A stretch of DNA of 64,000 nucleotides from Burkholderia vietnamiensis LMG 10929 (GTDB lineage Bacteria > Pseudomonadota > Gammaproteobacteria > Burkholderiales > Burkholderiaceae), in assembly GCF_000959445.1 (NCBI RefSeq), contig NZ_CP009631.1, forward strand, positions 1,240,001 to 1,304,000, read 5' to 3'. The position numbers were made by a program, and so were the translations under genes. Below, piece after piece: positions 37,393 through 46,443 of this stretch (within the stretch, counting starts at the first letter, position 1; each line of letters begins with the position of its first letter). Under the pieces are notes generated by a model. The model made no database searches, had not been told where the DNA came from, and was given only the letters and a program-made list of their open reading frames with translations.

Positions 37393-39405
37393 ATGCTAGG
37401 CAAACTCACACTATCGGCGATCCCGTTCGATCAGCCCATCATCATGGGCGCGAGCGCGTTCATGGGGCTCGTCGTGCTCGGCATCGTCGCCGCGCTGACG
37501 GTGACCGGACGGTGGAAATGGCTGTGGAGCGAGTGGCTGACGTCGGTCGACCACAAGAAGATCGGCGTGATGTATCTGATCGTCGCGGTGCTGATGCTGC
37601 TGCGCGGCTTCGCGGACGCCGTGATGATGCGCCTGCAGCTCGCGCTCGCATACAACTCGCCCGGCTATCTGCCGCCGCATCACTATGACCAGGTCTTCAC
37701 CGCGCACGGCGTGATCATGATCTTCTTCATGGCGATGGCGCTGCTGGTCGCGTTCTTCAACCTGATCGTGCCGCTGCAGATCGGCGCGCGCGACGTCGCG
37801 TTCCCGTTCCTGAATTCGCTGTCCTTCTGGATGACGGCGGTCGCCGCGATCCTGATGAACATCTCGCTCGTGATCGGCGAATTCGCGCAGACGGGCTGGC
37901 TCGCCTATCCGCCGTTGTCGGAGCTGCAGTTCAGTCCGGGGGTAGGGGTCGACTACTACCTGTGGGCGCTGCAGATCTCGGGCGTCGGCACGCTGATCAC
38001 CGCGATCAACTTCTTCGTGACGATCGTCAAGATGCGCGCGCCCGGCATGACGCTGATGAAGATGCCGGTGTTCACGTGGACGGCGCTGTGCTCGAACGTG
38101 CTGATCATGGCGACGTTCCCGATCCTGACGGTCGCGCTCGCGCTGCTCGGGCTCGATCGCTACCTCGACATGCACTTCTTCACGAACGATGCCGGCGGCA
38201 ACGCGATGCTGTACCTGAACCTGATCTGGGCGTGGGGCCATCCGGAGGTGTACATCCTCGTGCTGCCCGCGTTCGGCATCTATTCGGAAGTGATCGCGAC
38301 CTTCGCGAAGAAGCCGCTGTTCGGCTACAAGACGATGGTCTACGCGTCGTGCGTGATCATGGTGCTCGCGTTCCTGGTGTGGCTGCATCACTTCTTCACG
38401 ATGGGCTCGGGCGCCGACGTCAACGCGTTCTTCGGGATCATGACGATGGTCATCGCGATCCCGACCGGCGTGAAGATCTTCAACTGGCTGTTCACGATGT
38501 ACCGCGGCCGCATCGAATTCACGACGCCCGTGCTGTGGACGATCGGCTTCATGGTGACGTTCACGCTCGGCGGGATGACCGGCGTGATGATGGCGATTCC
38601 GGGCGCCGACTTCGTGCTGCACAACAGCCTGTTCCTGATCGCGCATTTCCACAACGCGATCATCGGCGGCGTCGTGTTCGGCTACTTCGCAGGCGTGCAT
38701 TACTGGTTCCCGAAGGTGTTCGGGTTCCGGCTCGACGAGAAGTTCGGCAAGCGCGCGTTCTGGTGCTGGTTCCTCGGCTTCTACGCATCGTTCGTGCCGC
38801 TGTACGTGCTCGGCTTCATGGGCATGACGCGCCGTCTGAACCACTACGACAACCCGGCATGGCATCCGTGGCTGGTGGCCGCCGCGTGCGGCGTCGTGCT
38901 GATCGCGCTCGGCGTGCTCTGCCAGGTCGCATCGGTGTGGGTCGGCTGGCGCAATCGTCACCAGCCGCAGTATCGCGACGCGACCGGCGACCCGTGGAAC
39001 GGCCGCACGCTCGAATGGGCGACGTCGTCGCCGCCCGCGGTCTACAACTTCGCGGTGATCCCGAACGTGCACGAACTCGACGAGCTCGCGTATCGCAAGG
39101 CGAAGGGCCTCGGGCTCGGCCTCGGCAAGAACGTCCGCTACGACGACATTCACATGCCGTCGAACACGAGCGCGGGCTTCTTCGTCGGCATCTTCAGCCT
39201 GTTGCTCGGCTTCGCGCTCGTCTGGCACATCTGGTGGCTCGCGATCGCCGCGCTCGTCGGCATCGTCGCGACGGTGGTGCTGTACAGCGCGCAGGACAAC
39301 GACGGCTATTACATTCCGGCGGACACCGTCCGCCGCATCGAGGAACAACGCGCGGGCGTGCAGCTCGGCGCCGCGGCGCCGGAAGTTGAACTGGAGACGA
39401 ACTGA
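37393..39405 (+). CDS. cyoB: Cytochrome bo3 ubiquinol oxidase subunit I
   Basis: 670 residues with 15 expected membrane helices. It reduces oxygen to water at the haem o3-CuB centre and pumps protons. The haem and copper ligands are visible: H-G-V-I-M-I-F (about 105), W-G-H-P-E-V-Y (about 282-288), the following H-H pair in W-L-H-H-F-F (about 332), and A-H-F-H-N (about 418). The protein lies in the inner membrane. Its TGA overlaps the cyoC ATG by one base. Confidence 0.97.
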   Translation: MLGKLTLSAIPFDQPIIMGASAFMGLVVLGIVAALTVTGRWKWLWSEWLTSVDHKKIGVMYLIVAVLMLLRGFADAVMMRLQLALAYNSPGYLPPHHYDQVFTAHGVIMIFFMAMALLVAFFNLIVPLQIGARDVAFPFLNSLSFWMTAVAAILMNISLVIGEFAQTGWLAYPPLSELQFSPGVGVDYYLWALQISGVGTLITAINFFVTIVKMRAPGMTLMKMPVFTWTALCSNVLIMATFPILTVALALLGLDRYLDMHFFTNDAGGNAMLYLNLIWAWGHPEVYILVLPAFGIYSEVIATFAKKPLFGYKTMVYASCVIMVLAFLVWLHHFFTMGSGADVNAFFGIMTMVIAIPTGVKIFNWLFTMYRGRIEFTTPVLWTIGFMVTFTLGGMTGVMMAIPGADFVLHNSLFLIAHFHNAIIGGVVFGYFAGVHYWFPKVFGFRLDEKFGKRAFWCWFLGFYASFVPLYVLGFMGMTRRLNHYDNPAWHPWLVAAACGVVLIALGVLCQVASVWVGWRNRHQPQYRDATGDPWNGRTLEWATSSPPAVYNFAVIPNVHELDELAYRKAKGLGLGLGKNVRYDDIHMPSNTSAGFFVGIFSLLLGFALVWHIWWLAIAALVGIVATVVLYSAQDNDGYYIPADTVRRIEEQRAGVQLGAAAPEVELETN

Positions 39406-40016
39406 TGTCGTATCAATCTCTGTCGGGCGCCGCCCCTCATGCGGCCGCGCACCACCATCCGCCGTCGCATTCGGTGTTCGGCTTCTGGCTGTACCTGATG
39501 ACGGACTGCGTGATCTTCGCGTCGCTGTTCGCCACGTTCGCCGTGCTCGGCAACCAGTTCGCGGGCGGTCCGACCGCGAAGGACCTGTTCGACATTCCGG
39601 GCGTCGCGCTCGAGACGGCCGCGCTGCTGCTGTCGAGCATCACGTACGGCTTCGCGATGCTCGGCGCGCAGCGCCGCCGGCGCGGCGCCGTGTTCGTGTG
39701 GCTCGCGGTGACGTTCGTGCTGGGCGCCGCGTTTCTCGCGATGGAACTGCGCGAGTTCTCGCACCTGATCGCCGACGGCGCAGGCCCGCAGCGCAGCGCG
39801 TTCCTGTCGGCGTTCTTCGCGCTGGTCGGCACGCACGGGCTGCACGTGGCGGTCGGCCTGTTGTGGATGGTAGTGCTGGTCGTGCAGATGGCGCGCGGCT
39901 CGGGCATGACCGAGCGCGACGTGCGGCGTCTCACGTGCCTGAGCCTCTTCTGGCACTTCCTCGACATCGTCTGGATCTGCGTGTTCTCCTTCGTCTACCT
40001 CGCGAGCGTGATCTAA
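39405..40016 (+). CDS. cyoC: Cytochrome bo3 ubiquinol oxidase subunit III
   Basis: 203 residues with five predicted membrane helices, the CyoC pattern; [12 protein letters not shown] near residue 24 and G-T-H-G-L-H-V near residue 143 are family marks. It stabilises subunit I and may supply lipid or oxygen access. It overlaps cyoB by one base (TGATG) and touches cyoD (TAAATG), so the whole operon is translationally coupled. Confidence 0.95.
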   Translation: MSYQSLSGAAPHAAAHHHPPSHSVFGFWLYLMTDCVIFASLFATFAVLGNQFAGGPTAKDLFDIPGVALETAALLLSSITYGFAMLGAQRRRRGAVFVWLAVTFVLGAAFLAMELREFSHLIADGAGPQRSAFLSAFFALVGTHGLHVAVGLLWMVVLVVQMARGSGMTERDVRRLTCLSLFWHFLDIVWICVFSFVYLASVI

Positions 40017-40349
40017 ATGGCTCATTCGGAACTCATCCACCACGACGAAGCGCACGGCACGGCCCGTGGCTACGTCGTCGGCTTCGTGCTGTCGGTGCTG
40101 CTCACGGCAGCGTCGTTCGGGCTGGTGATGGCTGGCGTGCTCGCGCCGAAGGCGGCGGTCATCGCGCTCGCGGTGCTCGCGTTCGCGCAGATCCTCGTGC
40201 ATCTGGTGTGCTTCCTGCACATGAACACCGCGTCGAGCCAGCGCTGGAACGTGATGGCGTTCAGCTATACGGTGCTGACCGCGCTGATCCTGATCGTCGG
40301 GACATTGTGGGTGATGCACAACGTCAGCATGAACATGATGTCGCGCTAA
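40017..40349 (+). CDS. cyoD: Cytochrome bo3 ubiquinol oxidase subunit IV
   Basis: 110 residues with three membrane helices; F-V-L-S-V-L-L-T, A-Q-I-L-V-H-L-V-C-F-L-H-M and the W-V-M-H-N-x-x-M-N-M end are typical of CyoD, which assists CuB binding during assembly. It directly follows cyoC with no gap. CyoE (haem o synthase) is not in this cluster. The operon is followed by a hairpin and the desaturase gene. Confidence 0.95.
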   Translation: MAHSELIHHDEAHGTARGYVVGFVLSVLLTAASFGLVMAGVLAPKAAVIALAVLAFAQILVHLVCFLHMNTASSQRWNVMAFSYTVLTALILIVGTLWVMHNVSMNMMSR

Positions 40350-40371
40350 GCGGCGCGGCTTCCCCTTTTCA

Positions 40372-40390
40372 GGCGCGCGTACCGCGCGCC
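40372..40390 (+). terminator. Hairpin after cyoD
   Basis: An 8-bp stem GGCGCGCG/CGCGCGCC with a 3-base loop, followed by CTTCTCC-like sequence with few Ts. It lies 11 bases before the desaturase start, so it may be an attenuator or a stabilising hairpin rather than a full stop. Confidence 0.5.
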
Positions 40391-40401
40391 TTCTCCGCAT
40401 C

Positions 40402-41568
40402 ATGAACAATCACGATACTCATACTCCGGTTCGCGCCGACGAGCCGATCCCGCATCGCAAGGTCATCCGCGCCTGGCTCGTGCCGTTCGCCACGCGCGAG
40501 ATCGCGCGCCCGATCCTGCTGCTGGTGCTCGATTACCTGCTGCTGTTCGCCGCGTTCGCCGGCGCGCTGCTGCTCGGCTCGATCGTCGGCAAGATCGTCT
40601 GCGGGATGGCGGCCGGCTTCATCACCGGGCGACTGTTCATCATCGGGCACGACGCGTGCCATCAGAGCCTCACGCCGAACCGCGGGCTGAACCGCTGGCT
40701 CGGCCGCATCGCGTTTCTGCCGTCGCTGACGCCATACAGCCTGTGGGAAGTCGGGCACAACGTCGTGCACCACGGCTATACGAACCTGAAGGGCTTCGAC
40801 TTCGTCTGGGCGCCGCATACGCCGGCGGAGTTCGCCGCGCTGTCGCCGACGCGCCGGCTGCTCGATCGCATCTACCGGAGCGGCTGGGCGCCGGGCCTCT
40901 ACTATCTCGTCGAGATCTGGTGGCTGCGGATGTACTTCCCGAGCCGCGGCTATATCGGCGCGTCGCGGCCGGTGTTCCGGCGCGACTGCCTGCTGGTGAC
41001 GGCCTTCGCGGCCGTGTGGATCGCCGCCGTCGTCGCGGTCGCGCTGCGCACGCATCAATCGGTCGCGCTGCTGCTCGCGACCGGCGTGCTCGTGCCGTTC
41101 CTGTTCTGGTGTTCGATGATCGGCTTCGTCGTGTACGTGCACCATACCGACCCGCGCATCGCATGGCACGCGAACCGCGCCGAATGGTCGAACGCCGCGC
41201 CGTTCGTGTCGACCACGCTGCACCTGACGTTCCCGTTCGGCATCGGCGGCCTGCTGCATCACATCATGGAGCACACCGCGCATCACGTCGACATGAGCGT
41301 GCCGCTGTACCGGCTCAAGCCGGCGCAGACGAAGCTGGAAGACATGCTGCCCGGCCGGATCGTCGTGCAGCGCTTCAGCCTGCGCTGGTACTTCGACACG
41401 GCGCGCCGCTGCAAGCTCTACGACACCGACCTCAAGCTGTGGACCGACTATCGCGGCAAGCGCACGAGCGATGCGGCGCCCGAGGTGCGCACGGTGCAGC
41501 GTGCGGCGTCCGATGCGGCCGACACGGCGAACCATGCGCCGGCCGCGACCGCTCACGCGGTGCCGTAA
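40402..41568 (+). CDS. Membrane fatty acid desaturase family protein
   Basis: 388 residues. The three histidine clusters of di-iron membrane desaturases/hydroxylases are present: H-D-A-C-H-Q (about 83), H-N-V-V-H-H (about 118) and H-H-I-M-E-H-T-A-H-H (about 285). Two pairs of hydrophobic segments (about 30-75 and 190-240) fit four membrane helices. Members insert double bonds into acyl chains or act on related lipids. It follows cyoD by 52 bases on the same strand; whether oxygen-linked expression is shared is unknown. Its 3' end overlaps the convergent fdhD by 16 bases. Confidence 0.9.
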   Translation: MNNHDTHTPVRADEPIPHRKVIRAWLVPFATREIARPILLLVLDYLLLFAAFAGALLLGSIVGKIVCGMAAGFITGRLFIIGHDACHQSLTPNRGLNRWLGRIAFLPSLTPYSLWEVGHNVVHHGYTNLKGFDFVWAPHTPAEFAALSPTRRLLDRIYRSGWAPGLYYLVEIWWLRMYFPSRGYIGASRPVFRRDCLLVTAFAAVWIAAVVAVALRTHQSVALLLATGVLVPFLFWCSMIGFVVYVHHTDPRIAWHANRAEWSNAAPFVSTTLHLTFPFGIGGLLHHIMEHTAHHVDMSVPLYRLKPAQTKLEDMLPGRIVVQRFSLRWYFDTARRCKLYDTDLKLWTDYRGKRTSDAAPEVRTVQRAASDAADTANHAPAATAHAVP

Positions 41569-42416
41569 TCCACGTGGCCGGTCTCGCGGCAGAAGCTCAC
41601 CAGCCGCAGGCCGGCCGTCTTTGCGATCGTGACCGCGAGCGACGACGGCGCCGAGATCGTCGCGACCATCGGAATGCCGACGCGCGCCGACTTGCGCACC
41701 AGTTCGTAGCTCGCGCGGCTCGACAGAAACACGAAGCCGTCGGTCAGGTCGGCGCGCGCGAGCACCAGCGAACCGATCAGCTTGTCGAGCGCGTTGTGGC
41801 GGCCGACGTCCTCGAACGCGGTGCGGATCGCGCCCGTTGCATCGCACCACGCGGCCGCATGCAGGCCGCCGGTCAGCTGCGTGAGCGCCTGATGGGCCGG
41901 TAGCGCGCGGGCGGCGCGCGCGAGCGCGTCGGGCGCGACGCGCGCGAGAAAGCCGGTGTCGGGCACGCGCTCCGGCGCGAGATCGAGCAGGTCGATGCTT
42001 TCGATGCCGCACACGCCGCAGCCGGTGCGGCCGGCGAGCGCGCGGCGCCGCTCCTTCAGCGCGGCGAACGCCTGCTGGACCACTTCGAGGTGCACCTGCG
42101 CATACGGCAGCGGCGCGTCGGCGTGCACGCTCACGTCGATGTCCTTGATGTCGCTGCCGCGCTCGACGATCCCTTCGGAGATCGCGAAGCCGACCGCGAA
42201 CGCCTCGAGGTCGCGCGGCGTACACATCATCACCGCATGCGAGATGCCGTTGAAGACGAGCGCGACCGGCCATTCCTGGCCGACGTAATCGTGCGCGGCC
42301 TCGACCGCGCCGCCGCGCGTGCGACGCACCGGCAACTCGATCGCGCCGCGCGGTTCTTCTGTGTCAGTCGGATTCACGGGCACTCCGGTGGATGGGGCGG
42401 TTGCGGCGTCGATCAT
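41553..42416 (-). CDS. fdhD: Formate dehydrogenase accessory sulfurtransferase
   Basis: 287 residues. FdhD transfers sulfur from the cysteine desulfurase to the molybdenum cofactor of formate dehydrogenase. Two redox-active cysteines lie in C-G-V-C-G (C133 and C136), and G-R-H-N-A-L-D-K (about 215) is the cofactor-binding signature. No formate dehydrogenase subunit is in the window. Its 3' end overlaps the desaturase gene, and it is divergent from the nitrate-reductase-associated gene by 79 bases, so both may share a control region. Confidence 0.94.
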   Translation of the reverse strand: MIDAATAPSTGVPVNPTDTEEPRGAIELPVRRTRGGAVEAAHDYVGQEWPVALVFNGISHAVMMCTPRDLEAFAVGFAISEGIVERGSDIKDIDVSVHADAPLPYAQVHLEVVQQAFAALKERRRALAGRTGCGVCGIESIDLLDLAPERVPDTGFLARVAPDALARAARALPAHQALTQLTGGLHAAAWCDATGAIRTAFEDVGRHNALDKLIGSLVLARADLTDGFVFLSSRASYELVRKSARVGIPMVATISAPSSLAVTIAKTAGLRLVSFCRETGHVDYGTA

Positions 42417-42441
42417 GTCGGCCGCGCGCGCCCGGAGGTTC

Positions 42442-42447
42442 TAAAAT
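42442..42447 (+). promoter_or_regulatory. -10-like element between fdhD and the nitrate-reductase-associated gene
   Basis: TAAAAT, 49 bases before the plus-strand ATG. The -35 is not clear. Confidence 0.35.
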
Positions 42448-42495
42448 ACCTCAGGCAGGCCGGCCGCGCCGGCATCCGACACTCAGGTAACGACC

Positions 42496-42978
42496 ATGGG
42501 ACTCAGCGACGCTCCGCTGCTATTCGATTTCGAACACGATTCGTCGGAAAACCTGACGTACATCCCGATGATCGTGCGCTTCAATCTCGACCGCTTCGGT
42601 CTGCGCATCTCGCTCGAGCAGTGGCAGCTGCTGCCGCTGGAGGACCGCAAGCTGCTCGCACGCTTTCCCGCCGACGACGATACCGCGATCGAGCCCAATT
42701 TCGATCACGCGCTGTTCGAGATGCTGCGCACGCATGCCGATCTCGAGCCGTCGTGGTTCCAGCCGGACGAGCAGCCGGGCTGGCGCGACACCGGCTCGGT
42801 GCCCGACGCGCTGGTGCAGCAAAGCGCGCTGGCCGGGCTGCTGCCGCCCGCGCTGGCGCAGTGGCAGCAGCTCGCGCCGTTTCAGCGCTACGTGCTGATG
42901 AAGCTGTCGCGCAAGCCGACGCTGAACCACGATTTCGTGCCGGCGATGCGCGAGTTCGGGCTGGCGGCCGCGCACTGA
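42496..42978 (+). CDS. Nitrate reductase associated protein family
   Basis: 160 residues. The pattern F-x-F-E-x-D-F/S-x3-L-x-Y-I-P-M-x-V-R at the start and Y-V-L-M-K-L-S-R near the end matches the small family called nitrate-reductase-associated proteins, found next to assimilatory nitrate reductase genes in several bacteria and cyanobacteria. No nitrate reductase lies in this window; the divergent neighbour fdhD is also a molybdoenzyme maturation factor, which is a consistent context. The molecular role of the family is not established. Confidence 0.8.
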   Translation: MGLSDAPLLFDFEHDSSENLTYIPMIVRFNLDRFGLRISLEQWQLLPLEDRKLLARFPADDDTAIEPNFDHALFEMLRTHADLEPSWFQPDEQPGWRDTGSVPDALVQQSALAGLLPPALAQWQQLAPFQRYVLMKLSRKPTLNHDFVPAMREFGLAAAH

Positions 42979-43012
42979 CGCGCCTGCCGCGGCCCGTCGG
43001 CGCAGCTGCCGG

Positions 43013-43408
43013 TCACAGCGGCGGCAGCGGCCGCGGCTTGCGGTCGGCGCCGGTTGCGACGTAGGTGAGCGTGGCTTCGGTGACCTTCACGATTTCGCCC
43101 ATCAGCCGCATGCGCTGCGCGTACACCTCGACGTCGACCGTCACCGACGTGTTGCCGGTGCGCATGATCGTCGCGTAGAAGCTCAGCACGTCGCCGACGA
43201 ACACCGGCTGCTTGAACACGAACGAATTGACCGCGACCGTCGCGACGCGGCCGTTGGCACGCTGGCTCGCCGGAATCGAGCCGGCGATGTCGACCTGCGA
43301 CATGATCCAGCCGCCGAACACGTCGCCGTGGACGTTGGCGTCGTGCGGTTGCGGGACGACGCGCAGGGCGGGCTGTTTCTGCGGGAGCTCGAGGATCGGA
43401 TCGGTCAT
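43013..43408 (-). CDS. Acyl-CoA thioesterase (hotdog fold)
   Basis: 131 residues with a single hotdog domain: H-G-D-V-F-G-G-W-I-M-S-Q-V-D (about 27-41) is the helix and active-site signature of the YciA-type acyl-CoA thioesterases, and the beta strands follow. It would hydrolyse acyl-CoA to free acid and CoA. The ATG at 43408 is preferred, because upstream codons show no homologous residues. It is convergent with the nitrate-reductase-associated gene and divergent from the ABC exporter. Confidence 0.9.
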   Translation of the reverse strand: MTDPILELPQKQPALRVVPQPHDANVHGDVFGGWIMSQVDIAGSIPASQRANGRVATVAVNSFVFKQPVFVGDVLSFYATIMRTGNTSVTVDVEVYAQRMRLMGEIVKVTEATLTYVATGADRKPRPLPPL

Positions 43409-43550
43409 GGCGGGGCTTTCATCCTGTAATAAATGCGCCGCCGCGCGCAGCCCGGCCGGCCGGGCCGCCGGCAGCGGCGCGTAGCGGCTTCTGCGACAAT
43501 ACAACGACCATAAATTGTACGAGAAAGCGGGCGAGCGGGCCGCCGCAGCC

Positions 43551-45452
43551 ATGCGCCTGACGCCGCCGCCGATCCTCCCCATGCGCCGATATTCCGCTTC
43601 CGGCGAGCCCGCGCCGGCTCCCACCGGGCCCCGCAACGACTGGCAGACCATCCGCTCGCTGCTGCCTTACCTCGCGACCTACAAATGGCGCGTCGCGCTC
43701 GCGCTCGGCTGCCTGATCGGCGCGAAGGTCGCGAACCTCGGCGTGCCGGTCGTGATGAAGCGCATCGTCGATCATCTGTCCGCCGTGCAGCAGCTCACCG
43801 CGCTCGGCCGCGCCGAGCAGTCGGCCGGCATCGTGCTCGCGGGCGGCGTCGGGCTGCTGGTGGTGGCCTATGCACTGGTGCGGCTGTCGACGTCGCTGTT
43901 TACCGAGTTGCGCGAAATTCTGTTTTCGAAGGTGACCGAGAGCGCGGTGCGCCAGCTCGCGCTGCAGGTGTTCCGGCATCTGCACGGGCTGTCGCTGCGG
44001 TTCCATCTCGAACGCCAGACGGGCGGCATGTCGCGCGACATCGAGCGCGGCACCCGCGGCATTCAGCAGCTGATTTCCTATTCGCTGTACAGCATCCTGC
44101 CGACGCTCGTCGAGGTCGGCCTCGTGCTCGGCTTCTTCGTGGTCAAGTACGAAGCGTATTACGCGTACGTGACGTTTGCGGCGCTCGTCACCTACATCGT
44201 GTTCACCGTGAAGGTCACCAACTGGCGCACACACTTCCGCCGCACGATGAACGAGCTCGATTCGCGCGCGAACTCGCGGGCGATCGATTCGCTGATCAAT
44301 TACGAAACGGTCAAGTACTTCGGCAACGAGGAGTGGGAGACGCAGCGCTACGACGAGAACCTGAAGCGCTACCGCCAGGCCGCGATCCGCTCGCAGAATT
44401 CGCTGTCGCTGCTGAACTTCGGGCAGCAGGCGATCATCGGCACGGGGCTCGTGTTCATCCTGTGGCGCGCGACGCAGGGCGTGCTGGCCGGCAAGCTGAC
44501 GCTCGGCGATCTGGTGCTGATCAACACGTTCATGTTGCAGTTGTACATCCCGCTGAACTTTCTCGGCGTCGTCTATCGGGAGCTCAAGCAGAGCCTCACC
44601 GACATGGACCGGATGTTCGGGCTGCTGTCGGCTGCGAAGGAAGTCGCGGATCTGCCCGACGCGCGCGCGCTCGCGGTGGCCGGCGCGCAGGTGCGCTTCG
44701 AGCACGTGAACTTCGCATACGAGCCGGCGCGGCCGATCCTGCACGACGTGTCGTTCACGATCGATGCGGGCACGACGACCGCGGTGGTCGGCCATAGCGG
44801 GTCGGGCAAGTCGACGCTGTCGCGGCTGCTGTTTCGCTTCTACGACCTCGACCGGCACACGGGCGGCGCGATCCGGATCGACGGGCAGGACATCCGCGAC
44901 GTCACGCAGGATTCGCTGCGCGCGTCGATCGGCATCGTGCCGCAGGACACCGTGCTGTTCAACGACTCGATCTACTACAACATCGCGTACGGCCGCCCGA
45001 GCGCGAGCCGCGACGAAGTGATCGCGGCCGCGCGCGCCGCGCACATCCACGACTTCATCGAAAGCCTGCCGAAGGGCTATGACACGCCGGTCGGCGAGCG
45101 CGGGCTGAAATTGTCGGGCGGCGAGAAGCAGCGCGTCGCGATCGCGCGTACGCTGCTGAAGAACCCGCCGATCCTGCTGTTCGACGAGGCGACTTCCGCG
45201 CTCGATTCGCGTTCGGAGCGCGCGATCCAGCAGGAGCTCGACCAGATCGCCCGGCACCGGACCACGCTGGTGATTGCGCACCGGCTGTCGACGGTCGTGC
45301 ATGCGCAGCAGATTCTCGTGATGGACCGCGGGCGCATCGTCGAGCGCGGCACGCACGACGAACTCGTGCAAGCGGACGGGCTGTATGCGCAGATGTGGAC
45401 GCTGCAGCAACAGCGTGCGGCGACGGGTGGGGAGGCGGCGGAGGCTGCTTGA
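43551..45452 (+). CDS. ABC exporter, ATM1/HMT1 (ABCB7) type
   Basis: 633 residues: a six-helix exporter domain (about 35-350) and an ATPase domain with Walker A G-H-S-G-S-G-K-S-T, the signature L-S-G-G-E-K-Q-R-V-A and Walker B I-L-L-F-D-E-A-T. It exports at the inner membrane. Members of this group move glutathione-linked metals or sulfur compounds and resemble mitochondrial Atm1. The N-terminal start is uncertain: a TTG at 43515 is in frame, and later ATGs (43578-43580) exist; I chose 43551. No partner gene is adjacent, so it is a stand-alone half-transporter homodimer. Confidence 0.88.
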   Translation: MRLTPPPILPMRRYSASGEPAPAPTGPRNDWQTIRSLLPYLATYKWRVALALGCLIGAKVANLGVPVVMKRIVDHLSAVQQLTALGRAEQSAGIVLAGGVGLLVVAYALVRLSTSLFTELREILFSKVTESAVRQLALQVFRHLHGLSLRFHLERQTGGMSRDIERGTRGIQQLISYSLYSILPTLVEVGLVLGFFVVKYEAYYAYVTFAALVTYIVFTVKVTNWRTHFRRTMNELDSRANSRAIDSLINYETVKYFGNEEWETQRYDENLKRYRQAAIRSQNSLSLLNFGQQAIIGTGLVFILWRATQGVLAGKLTLGDLVLINTFMLQLYIPLNFLGVVYRELKQSLTDMDRMFGLLSAAKEVADLPDARALAVAGAQVRFEHVNFAYEPARPILHDVSFTIDAGTTTAVVGHSGSGKSTLSRLLFRFYDLDRHTGGAIRIDGQDIRDVTQDSLRASIGIVPQDTVLFNDSIYYNIAYGRPSASRDEVIAAARAAHIHDFIESLPKGYDTPVGERGLKLSGGEKQRVAIARTLLKNPPILLFDEATSALDSRSERAIQQELDQIARHRTTLVIAHRLSTVVHAQQILVMDRGRIVERGTHDELVQADGLYAQMWTLQQQRAATGGEAAEAA

Positions 45453-45522
45453 GTTGTTGCTTGAGGTGTTGTTTGCGAGCGCGGATGTTGCGGTGCGTGC
45501 CGAGGGCGCGCGCTACGCTGCG

Positions 45523-45562
45523 GGCGGTGAGGCGGTGAGGCGGTGAGGCGGTGAGGCGGTGC
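45523..45562. repeat. Five tandem copies of an 8-base unit (GGCGGTGA)
   Basis: Perfect 8-base units, with the last copy changed at one position, in the 249-base gap after the ABC exporter gene. Reading frames across it carry no known protein. The rest of the gap, 45563-45701, has no clear feature. Confidence 0.85.
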
Positions 45563-45701
45563 GCCGTTATCGCCGCGTTGCCCGGCGCGGCGATCCGCGC
45601 CGATTCAAGGCCTGCCGGTGGTCGTCGACCGCCGGGACGATGCCGCCGCATGCGGCACCCGCCCACCGCGTCGCGTCATGCCGCGCCGCCCCGCGTATCG
45701 A

Positions 45702-46421
45702 TCAACCCGCGGCCCGCAGCCGCGCATCGAGTTCACCGAGCTGCGCCGGCGTGCCGACGTTCTCCCACACGCCGTCGTACCGTTCGCCGGTCGCGCGGCC
45801 CGCTTCGATCGCCGCACGATAGTACGGCGTCAGCGCGCGCCGCGTGCCGGGTTCGAGATCGCGGAACATCCGCGTGTCGTACAGGCCGATGTTGCCGAAC
45901 GTGAGCCGCGCGAGGCCGTCGAGCGACAGGCGGCCGTCGTCGCCGAGCGCGAAGTCGCCGGCCGGATGGAACGGCGGGTTCGGCACCATCACCAGGTGCA
46001 TCGCGGGCGCTTCGAGCGCGGCCATCGGCGCCGCGCGCGACGCGAGCGTGCGGTAGTCGAATTCGCAGAACACGTCGCCGCTGACGGCGGCGAACACCGT
46101 CGGCCGGCCGTCGCGCTCGAGCAGCGGCAGCGCCTGCGCGATGCCGCCGGCGGTCTCGAGCGCTTCGCGCTCGGCCGAATACGCGAGCCGCACGCCCCAG
46201 CGCGAACCGTCGCCGAGCGCCGCCTCGACCTGCGCGCCGAGCCACGCGTGGTTGATCACGATCGTGTCGATGCCGGCGCGCGCGAGCGCCTCGATCTGCC
46301 AGACGATCAGCGGCTTGCCGCCGGCTTCGAGCAACGGTTTCGGGCGGGTGTCGGTCAGCGGGCGCATCCGTTCGCCGCGCCCGGCGGCGAAGATCATCGC
46401 GGTGGTCAGGGTCGTGCTCAT
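45702..46421 (-). CDS. murU: N-acetylmuramate alpha-1-phosphate uridylyltransferase
   Basis: 239 residues with a nucleotidyltransferase domain; A-G-R-G-E-R-M-R-P-L-T (about 12-22) is the pyrophosphorylase signature, then K-P-L-L and the DxD-like G-D-V-F-C-E-F. MurU makes UDP-MurNAc from MurNAc-1-phosphate in the recycling route that bypasses de novo UDP-MurNAc synthesis (and fosfomycin). It follows amgK on the same strand, the gene pair known to work together. The ATG at 46421 gives 22 bases between the two genes. Confidence 0.92.
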   Translation of the reverse strand: MSTTLTTAMIFAAGRGERMRPLTDTRPKPLLEAGGKPLIVWQIEALARAGIDTIVINHAWLGAQVEAALGDGSRWGVRLAYSAEREALETAGGIAQALPLLERDGRPTVFAAVSGDVFCEFDYRTLASRAAPMAALEAPAMHLVMVPNPPFHPAGDFALGDDGRLSLDGLARLTFGNIGLYDTRMFRDLEPGTRRALTPYYRAAIEAGRATGERYDGVWENVGTPAQLGELDARLRAAG

Positions 46422-46443
46422 GTTCGGCAGGTCGTGCGGGCGC

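Noticed and set aside
43515..43550. TTG start of the ABC exporter gene
   Set aside because: No ribosome site before it; ATG at 43551 is preferred, although the true start may be even later.
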